DNA from: a virus
Length of the DNA: 64,000 nt
Direction: 5' to 3' (one strand)
IMG/VR virus record: IMGVR_UViG_3300037010_002878
Span: 1-64,000 of that record
Position numbers and translations under genes: made by a program. Under the pieces are notes generated by a model. The model ran no database searches. It was not told the origin of the DNA and was given only the letters and a program-made list of their open reading frames with translations. Below, in pieces: positions 59,089 to 64,000 of this stretch (position 1 is its first letter; each line of letters opens with the position of its first letter).

Positions 59089-60037
59089 ATTCACGTCCTT
59101 TTAATATTAAAGAAGTGATGGATTTAGTTATTTTACGATCTGTATCCAAATTCAAGAAAATTTTAAATACATCTAGATGATTTTCTTTTAAATTGCTCAA
59201 AATAGAACCACGAGTTTCCAATTCTACACACCATAACATACTGAGTGCGGTAAGGGCTGAACTGACTGTGGCGTTTTTTACTATTTGTGTCTTAATGAAA
59301 AACTCAGTCAATTCAGATTTGTTCAATACATCCATAGATTTTAATAATGATTTTCTCAAATCATTTCCAATGATTTCTGGATCTTCAGATTCATGATTTT
59401 CTACATATGCTTGAATATCATCTGATGTTATTTGTTCATCAAATTTACAAAAATAAGTATAAAAACGAGTCCCAATACTCTCTCCAATTTTTCCTTTTAT
59501 TAAATCTAAAGTCAAAGGATTTTTCTTGGCATTTGGGATGTTTTTAAGAACGTCCGATAATTTAGTCCATGCTCGTGGAGTAGGATATTTTGAATCTTGA
59601 ACTTCTACTGAACTCCAATGTAATTTGTCTGGATTATCACGAATGAAAGATCTAATAACTTTTAAGACATCATGATTTTCCGCCCATTTTAGCCAAGCGT
59701 TTGCATCAACAGTAACATTTAATGTTAAAAATCTGTCTAGCAATGCTGGGTCCATAGCTTCAACTTGATATCCATCTTCTGGATTAATACAAGCTGTAAC
59801 CATAGCCGGAATACCTTTAAAATAAGGTAATGTATGTTGATGTATTTGTTTGCTTAGGATTAATTGAAGTGCAGCTTGTCTTATATCCAATGGTGCACGA
59901 TTTAACTCATCTAGTAATAATGAGGTGTGTTTACCTTTTGAATAATGAACGTGAGTGTTGTGTTTGCTCAACAGACTGTGGTCTGTTTCATAATACTGAT
60001 TGTATAAGTTTTGAAGGATTTCTCGAGTTATTATCAT
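59084..60037 (-). CDS. MoxR-type AAA+ ATPase, C-terminal half
   Basis: 317 aa from the second ATG (60037; SD AGGA is 6 nt away, while the first ATG at 60043 abuts it). Residues about 35-50 (SKGKHTSLLLDELNRAP) carry Walker B, then ACINPEDGY (sensor 1) and DPALLDRFLTL (arginine finger), the usual MoxR order. No Walker A is present; it is encoded in the separate gene at 62326-62700. The N-terminal 33 residues do not resemble the family. It has its own promoter (60065). Presumably works as a complex with the other half. Confidence 0.8.
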   Translation of the reverse strand: MIITREILQNLYNQYYETDHSLLSKHNTHVHYSKGKHTSLLLDELNRAPLDIRQAALQLILSKQIHQHTLPYFKGIPAMVTACINPEDGYQVEAMDPALLDRFLTLNVTVDANAWLKWAENHDVLKVIRSFIRDNPDKLHWSSVEVQDSKYPTPRAWTKLSDVLKNIPNAKKNPLTLDLIKGKIGESIGTRFYTYFCKFDEQITSDDIQAYVENHESEDPEIIGNDLRKSLLKSMDVLNKSELTEFFIKTQIVKNATVSSALTALSMLWCVELETRGSILSNLKENHLDVFKIFLNLDTDRKITKSITSLILKGRES

Positions 60038-60064
60038 AATCATTCCTGAAGGTTTATTTGTATT

Positions 60065-60087
60065 ATTATATCAGGTTGTTGCTTAAA
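60065..60087 (-). promoter_or_regulatory. sigma70-like promoter of the AAA C-terminal half
   Basis: TTTAAG, 11 nt, TATAAT, TG before the -10. It is embedded in the hairpin at 60071-60096. Confidence 0.6.
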
Positions 60088-60096
60088 ACAACCTGA
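60071..60096 (-). terminator. Hairpin after the bactofilin gene
   Basis: TCAGGTTGTT-6 nt-AACAACCTGA, a perfect 10-bp stem right after the bactofilin stop. No U-run follows, and it overlaps the next promoter, so it may regulate as well as terminate. Confidence 0.5.
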
Positions 60097-60100
60097 TAAT

Positions 60101-60451
60101 TTAAACGGAATTTAAAGATTTTTTTATGGTTCCATTATATGTGCAGTTTGGATTTATATTCAACATAGATGTATAAGTAATATCTGATTCTACGTCACCG
60201 GTAGGTTCAATAGTGATATTACTACAATTAATGTTTCCTTTATAAACTCCAGCGATAAAAACTTCGGAACATTCTATATCGGCAGTTAAAGAACCTCCAA
60301 CTTCAATAAAAACACTTTTAGCTATGATTTTATTAGCTTCTACAGTGCCTTTTATGTAAACTTGATGAGAACTGGTTATCTCGCCTTTAAATGTAGAATC
60401 TTTCCCGATTATTGTAAAATCGGGATTTTCTTTTTTGAAAAAATTAAGCAT
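60101..60451 (-). CDS. Bactofilin
   Basis: 116 aa, the normal length. Bactofilin (DUF583) pattern of short beta-helix rungs: TIIGKDSTFKGEITSSHQVY, IKGTVEANKIIAKSVFIEVG, GSLTADIECSEVFIAGVYKG and NITIEPTGDVESDITY, with short disordered ends. Bactofilins polymerise without nucleotide and scaffold cell-wall enzymes. The start overlaps the stop of the membrane transglycosylase gene by 8 nt, so the two are made together. A bactofilin in a lytic phage is very unusual; see findings. Confidence 0.85.
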   Translation of the reverse strand: MLNFFKKENPDFTIIGKDSTFKGEITSSHQVYIKGTVEANKIIAKSVFIEVGGSLTADIECSEVFIAGVYKGNINCSNITIEPTGDVESDITYTSMLNINPNCTYNGTIKKSLNSV

Positions 60452-61157
60452 ATCTTTCTTCCATTCTTTTGATTTTATCAGCTCTAGCTAAAACATCTAG
60501 AGCTTGTTTTCTACCTAAAGGACAGTCTGATTTATAATCAACTAGTGCCTCAAACGTGGACTGATGTTTAGAATATTTGTTCAAAATATATGCCCCGGCG
60601 GCTATAGCGTATTTTGGAATTTCCAAATCACTTGGTTTTCGGATAACATGATTGGCAATCAATTCTTTAGACCATATACCTGAAGCAACTCCTGTAAATC
60701 CTTTTACACCAATGTGTATAGATGATCCAGCATTGTGTTTGACATTCTTCTTAAAAGAAGATTCAGAATCTATTAAACCGGTTAAAACCGTATGTTTAAC
60801 ATTTTCATACTTGTTTGAGGATTTGATGATTTCAGTAGCATAATAAGCAGCTTCTTTATCATCAACTTTAGGATTTTTCTCCTTAATATACATTGAAATT
60901 ACTTGTTTCTGAACATTAAATTTCTTCAACTCAGCTTCATTTCTTTCCAAATCTTTCTTAAGGCGCTCGATTTCTTGAGCTTTTTTATCATTGAGTTCTT
61001 TTACATTCTTATTCTCAATACGAATGTCGTTATAATACGAATCAATGTACAATTTAGCGCTATACACTGTCACTGCAACAAGTGCTACTAAACCGACTAT
61101 TAAATTTCGTTGAATTCTAATAGATTTCCGTAAATTATCAATTGGATTTATTACCAT
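60444..61157 (-). CDS. Membrane-anchored lytic transglycosylase-like protein
   Basis: 237 aa. Short cytoplasmic N-terminus with basic residues, one membrane helix (about 19-37, IVGLVALVAVTVYSAKLYI), a coiled coil (about 45-85), then an SLT-like domain with VLTGLIDSESSFKKNVKHN (catalytic Glu132), GVKGFTGVASGIW and IAAGAYILNKY. Type II orientation puts the enzyme in the periplasm. SD AAGGAG at start. Coupled to bactofilin. Could be a lysis enzyme (the window has no other endolysin candidate) or a locally targeted wall remodeller. Confidence 0.8.
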   Translation of the reverse strand: MVINPIDNLRKSIRIQRNLIVGLVALVAVTVYSAKLYIDSYYNDIRIENKNVKELNDKKAQEIERLKKDLERNEAELKKFNVQKQVISMYIKEKNPKVDDKEAAYYATEIIKSSNKYENVKHTVLTGLIDSESSFKKNVKHNAGSSIHIGVKGFTGVASGIWSKELIANHVIRKPSDLEIPKYAIAAGAYILNKYSKHQSTFEALVDYKSDCPLGRKQALDVLARADKIKRMEERYA

Positions 61158-61302
61158 TATTGATCTCCTTTTTTCAATTTCGTTGGAAGATGAAACCTAT
61201 CATCTTTTACCTACTTTCTTAAGAAAGTGCTTCAATCATTGTAACTATCTTTTTGTTTCATTTGCCAGAAAAACAAAAGTTACATAACCTTACATTTTTA
61301 GG
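61158..61302 (-). other. Structured spacer with three hairpins
   Basis: 145 nt between kinase and transglycosylase genes: an ATAACCT/AGGTTAT stem just past the kinase stop (61284-61306), a perfect 16-nt palindrome ACTTTCTTAAGAAAGT (61213-61228), and AGATGA/TCATCT (about 61190-61207). A terminator plus a regulatory or promoter region for the transglycosylase-bactofilin pair is likely; no clear -10 is seen. Confidence 0.45.
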
Positions 61303-61827
61303 TTATTTGATTATATCAAAAACATCCTGAACAATACTTGAAGTAATTAGTTTAGATGAATATTGAACCTTATTTTGTGTCAACAACTCTACAAGATCTC
61401 GATCTATCTGTATCGCCTCAGATTCTGATTGAGTTCGACCATATCCCTGATATGGGTGATGGTCTAAATTCCTGATGAGATAAATATTTATATTGTCATA
61501 AGCATCATATGTGCTTTTAACAAAAGCTTTGAAATTATCTTCATTATAAATGGGGTTTTCTTGAAAGTAATGTAACGATAACAATAACGGGCTATCCGTT
61601 ATAACATAATCTACTTTTCCTCTAAGTTTCCACAGCTTATGATGTTGTTTAGTAAAAATATACAATTGATCTTTAAGTTTAAAAAATGATTCTTGATAAA
61701 CTACGTCTTTGGCGTATTCTGTTACCAATTCTACTTTATAACCCATTGTTTTCATTAAATGAAACAATCCTGCAGCTGTAGTGCTTTTTCCGGTACCTGG
61801 ACCGCCGAAAAAATTTATTACTTTCAT
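61303..61827 (-). CDS. P-loop nucleotide kinase / NadR-like ATPase
   Basis: 174 aa. Walker A FFGGPGTGKST (residues 6-16), TEYAKDVV, a DYVITDSPLLLSL Walker B-like strand, and a C-terminal lid with GYGRTQSESEAIQID. This AAA_28/NadR-like family is widespread in T4-type phages and may phosphorylate a nucleotide or nicotinamide riboside. Overlaps the MazG gene by 4 nt. Confidence 0.82.
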   Translation of the reverse strand: MKVINFFGGPGTGKSTTAAGLFHLMKTMGYKVELVTEYAKDVVYQESFFKLKDQLYIFTKQHHKLWKLRGKVDYVITDSPLLLSLHYFQENPIYNEDNFKAFVKSTYDAYDNINIYLIRNLDHHPYQGYGRTQSESEAIQIDRDLVELLTQNKVQYSSKLITSSIVQDVFDIIK

Positions 61828-62351
61828 GAGTCTCCTTTAATTCGGTTTAACTCTCTTTTTGCAAAGAAAATAATTTTATTCAAATCTCTTTCATATGTCG
61901 AATGATGCTCTACGCCAGATCTATACATAGCTTTGAATATATTACCTTGAGAAAAGTTCATATTTTTAAATTCAATGAGATCTTGCAAATCTTTAGCTCC
62001 CGCAGGAAGTTTATAATAATCTGTGCTTCCGCCATTATTTTTTGCTTCTTCTGGAACAGAATCATCATATAGAAGATAATCTTTAAAAGACCCTTTTTCT
62101 TCATTTTTATTTTTAGCTACATTCGCCAACTCATCAGGATTGATTCCAAATGTTTCCATTATGGTATCTAAAACTTCCATAATATCCGCTAGTTCTTCTA
62201 GAGATGTCAATCCAGTATCTATAAACTCTTGAGTTTCCTCTTTTAGTTTTAAAGAAAGATATTTTATTAAACTTTTTTTATCTGTTTGTTCAATATAAAA
62301 TAACTTATCTTCTGGGATTATATCTTTATATTTGTCCCTTACTAACTTCAT
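61824..62351 (-). CDS. MazG-like / DUF3310 fusion
   Basis: 175 aa. Residues 1-95: MazG-like NTP pyrophosphatase pattern (VRDKYKDIIPEDK, KLKEETQEFIDTGLTSLEEL, ADIMEVLDTI with metal-binding E/D). Residues 108-170: DUF3310 (YYKLPAGAKDLQDLIEFKNM, QGNIFKAMYRSG, DLNKIIFFAKREL), usually a separate small phage protein linked to nucleotide metabolism. Overlaps both neighbours, so co-translated with the kinase and the AAA N-half. Confidence 0.82.
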   Translation of the reverse strand: MKLVRDKYKDIIPEDKLFYIEQTDKKSLIKYLSLKLKEETQEFIDTGLTSLEELADIMEVLDTIMETFGINPDELANVAKNKNEEKGSFKDYLLYDDSVPEEAKNNGGSTDYYKLPAGAKDLQDLIEFKNMNFSQGNIFKAMYRSGVEHHSTYERDLNKIIFFAKRELNRIKGDS

Positions 62352-62700
62352 TCAATTCCTTTAGTTTTGAGTAAACGAAAGCCTTGAAGTCCTCATCCGA
62401 AAATTCTAAATCATCTACATCGAATTTAGCGGGCATAACCGCTTCTTCCATTTTTTGTAACCAAATAGGTTTCGTCCATGTATGAATAACCTCACCATTA
62501 CGTTCTATTGAACGTGGCATACCAATCAAATCACCCACTTCTTGGTTGGACAAGAATAATGTTTCATTATGCATATTATTTTCTGTAGCAAAATTAGCTA
62601 CAACCTCTGATTTTCCAATCCCATGAGGGCCTTCAATCATTAAAGTTTCATTAGATTTGAAACAAATCTCTAATACACTTCGTATATTGCTAATTAACAT
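62326..62700 (-). CDS. MoxR-type AAA+ ATPase, N-terminal half
   Basis: 124 aa. Walker A EGPHGIGKSEVV (residues 23-34), LSNQEVGDLIGMPR and THTWTKPIWLQKM-like block (HTWTKPIWLQKMEEA at about 72-86), which in full-length proteins leads directly to the Walker B segment found at 59084-60037. The last 38 residues are a charged helical tail, perhaps an interaction segment. Start overlaps the stop region of the 34-aa gene. Confidence 0.78.
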   Translation of the reverse strand: MLISNIRSVLEICFKSNETLMIEGPHGIGKSEVVANFATENNMHNETLFLSNQEVGDLIGMPRSIERNGEVIHTWTKPIWLQKMEEAVMPAKFDVDDLEFSDEDFKAFVYSKLKELNEVSKGQI

Positions 62701-62794
62701 TTATTCTACCCTTCAATTCTGAAAATACATTACAAGATGAAAATACGCCATACATCATTATAGCAATGAATGTAATTGTTAAAAAATACGCCAT
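62690..62794 (-). CDS. Small membrane peptide with lipobox-like motif, 34 aa
   Basis: ATG at 62794 with a strong AAGGAG and a promoter 25 nt upstream. Sequence MAYFLTITFIAIMMYGVFSS then C and a short polar end. One hydrophobic segment followed by FSSC, close to a lipoprotein signal peptidase site. It overlaps the AAA N-half start. Candidate small lipoprotein, for example a lysis or lysis-inhibition component; this is inference. Confidence 0.55.
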   Translation of the reverse strand: MAYFLTITFIAIMMYGVFSSCNVFSELKGRINVN

Positions 62795-62818
62795 AGGACT
62801 CCTTCTTTCTTACATTTA

Positions 62819-62841
62819 ATTATAACAGAAATTACCTTTGA
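62819..62841 (-). promoter_or_regulatory. sigma70-like early/middle promoter
   Basis: TCAAAG, 11 nt, TATAAT, TG before the -10; serves the 34-aa gene and the operon down to 61303. Confidence 0.6.
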
Positions 62842-62847
62842 AACTTA

Positions 62848-63699
62848 TTAAAGTTTATTACAAAGCACCATTTCAACATTCTCGTCTGAGTAATTCAATC
62901 TCTTAATGATTTGGATGAATCTTGTTCTGAAACATGGTTCTAACTCTGGGTTTTCTGGCTGTTTCAAATACGTTTCTTTTTTCCAAAGAATTCCATATTT
63001 GTATTTATCTGGAATATCGCTCCAAAAATGACCAAGCTCTTCACATATCTCAACTAGTTCATTGCTTGTTTTGTTTTGACATTCTTTATGGGATAGAATA
63101 CTTTGAGCAAAAACGTTTTTAGAGTTTCGTTCACAATCTCTGGTTCTCCATAAAAGTGAATTAAATGCCTCAGTTTTATCTGGAACTTGAAAAACTCGAG
63201 CATCAAAAAATGCTCTTCCAATTTTTGTCTCCAAAAAAGAAACCTTATTGTTAATTTTATCATATTCTTTAGATAATTCAACAGAAGCAGATCTAACACG
63301 CATCAAACCTTCTTTCTCAGTGTATAATTTACTAAGAGTTTCTCTGATTAATTCATTGAACTTCATTGAAGCAAATGATGCCGCTAATGAAGTTAGTTTT
63401 TGAATTCTTCCAGAATAAATCAAGTTATCATCTGGAGCAAAAATCAAGGTGATTTCGTCAGATTGAGAATAAGCGCAAACTGCTTTAAATTCATCCATCA
63501 ATGCTCTAGCTGTTTCTGCTAATGCATTTGCTAAAAATTCATCGAAAGGTTTTGAGAAACCTTTCGTCCATTTAGAAAAGCCGTGCCCATCAATTCGCAT
63601 GATGGAGTATTTGGATTTATCCAAATAAATCTCTGCACTTGCTTCATATTCTTTAATTCTATGACCGAATGGGTCTTTTTCTTGAATTTTTGAGGTCAT
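62848..63699 (-). CDS. Thg1-like 3'-5' RNA polymerase (tRNA repair)
   Basis: 283 aa. MRIDGHGFSKWTKGFSKPFD (metal Asp37) and YSQSDEITLIF (Asp81) are the Thg1 catalytic palm motifs. Bacterial and phage Thg1-like proteins add nucleotides to the 5' end of truncated tRNAs, repairing host anticodon or acceptor damage. With 13 phage tRNAs in the same window this is a coherent module. SD AAGGAA and promoter at 63725 lie upstream. Confidence 0.88.
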   Translation of the reverse strand: MTSKIQEKDPFGHRIKEYEASAEIYLDKSKYSIMRIDGHGFSKWTKGFSKPFDEFLANALAETARALMDEFKAVCAYSQSDEITLIFAPDDNLIYSGRIQKLTSLAASFASMKFNELIRETLSKLYTEKEGLMRVRSASVELSKEYDKINNKVSFLETKIGRAFFDARVFQVPDKTEAFNSLLWRTRDCERNSKNVFAQSILSHKECQNKTSNELVEICEELGHFWSDIPDKYKYGILWKKETYLKQPENPELEPCFRTRFIQIIKRLNYSDENVEMVLCNKL

Positions 63700-63724
63700 A
63701 TTCTTTCCTTTTATTTTGTATATT

Positions 63725-63746
63725 ATTATAACAGTTTATTCTTAAA
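63725..63746 (-). promoter_or_regulatory. sigma70-like promoter of the Thg1-like gene
   Basis: TTTAAG, 10 nt, TATAAT, TG before the -10. It overlaps the 3' end of the next gene, 25 nt before the ATG at 63699. Confidence 0.6.
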
Positions 63747-64000
63747 TTTAGTTAAAACAGCGAAAATATCTGTCAATTTTTTAGGTGTGAAGTTTATTAC
63801 TTCAACACTACAGTTAAATGATTTTTCTGAGTTAATAGCATTTGAATGACTATGTCCATGGATATTATAATCACATTTATAATCATTGTATAATTTGGTC
63901 AAATATCTAAATGGTTCTCTATATTTTCCCTCAAAGTTTTCATTATATTGGTGGATTCCAAAATGGGAAAACATTACCCTTTTGCCGTTTATATCAATTA
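63726..64000 (-). CDS. Metallophosphoesterase, C-terminal part (runs off the window)
   Basis: The frame stays open to the window edge (IDINGKRV precedes the internal Met at 63974). Residues visible include MFSHFGIHQYN and NIHGHSHS, the GH-x-H metal-binding motif of calcineurin-like phosphoesterases. Probably a small phage phosphatase or nucleotidase; the N-terminal motifs are outside the window. Confidence 0.75.
   Translation of the reverse strand, partial: IDINGKRVMFSHFGIHQYNENFEGKYREPFRYLTKLYNDYKCDYNIHGHSHSNAINSEKSFNCSVEVINFTPKKLTDIFAVLTKFKNKLL

Overview
The window is the late (virion) region, plus part of the replication and early region, of a large AT-rich tailed phage of the T4-like contractile-tail type. 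I recognise counterparts of T4 gp14, gp15, gp16, gp17, gp19, gp20, gp21, gp22, gp23, gp25, gp26, gp27, gp51, gp53, gp54/48, gp5, gp6, a gp29-type tape measure, a PAAR spike tip, Dda helicase, DNA ligase (gp30), a GroES-like co-chaperonin (gp31 role) and PhoH. No integrase or lysogeny module is visible, so a virulent phage is likely. Twelve exact TATAAATA sites sit about 15-45 nt upstream of virion-gene groups. They match the T4 late promoter and in three places form overlapping or abutting divergent pairs. Early and middle-type genes carry a different promoter, TTTAAG-N10/11-TATAAT, usually with TG just before the -10. This resembles the published sigma70 pattern of Campylobacter and its relatives, so a Campylobacterota-like host is my best inference. 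It is not proven.

Layout. 1-3700: a minus-strand tRNA island with 13 tRNAs, one degenerate tRNA-like element, two small SD-led peptides and two hypothetical genes. 3755-9302 (plus): a neck protein, a fibre-type protein, and three paralogous six-repeat Kelch-like adhesin genes with accessory proteins and a broken fourth copy. 9611-14250 (minus): the head cassette gp23-22-21-core protein-20. 14302-16011 (plus): large terminase. 16137-21278 (minus): a tail-fibre operon ending in a cysteine-rich U32-like enzyme. 21402-22935: a frameshifted homing endonuclease. 22980-40791 (minus): baseplate, hub, tape measure and tail-tube initiation genes. 40860-42573 (plus): tail tube, sheath stabiliser and small terminase. 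42570-47151 (minus): a repeat fibre, candidate injected proteins including an ADP-ribosyltransferase-like one, and Dda. 47238-52552 (plus): four large to medium genes of unknown function with YD/RHS-like repeats. 53120-55083 (plus): a collagen-like fibre, an accessory protein and an S74-chaperone fibre. 55352-64000 (minus): GroES-like protein, ligase, PIN-PhoH, a MoxR-type AAA ATPase split into two genes, bactofilin plus membrane lytic transglycosylase, nucleotide kinase, MazG-DUF3310 fusion, Thg1-like tRNA-repair polymerase and a partial metallophosphoesterase.

How they work together. The late genes build a prohead (gp20/21/22/core/23), package DNA (gp16/17), and build a contractile tail whose cell-wall-cutting activity appears to sit in the tape measure (M15 peptidase) and not in the gp5-like spike. 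Many adhesin genes carry near-identical internal repeats that could recombine. The most unusual items are the phage-encoded bactofilin-murein hydrolase pair, the split AAA ATPase, the YD-repeat gene block, the U32-like Fe-S protein inside a fibre operon, and proteins with T4 capsid-targeting-like N-termini that may be injected with the DNA. All assignments come from reading the sequence; no database search was run.
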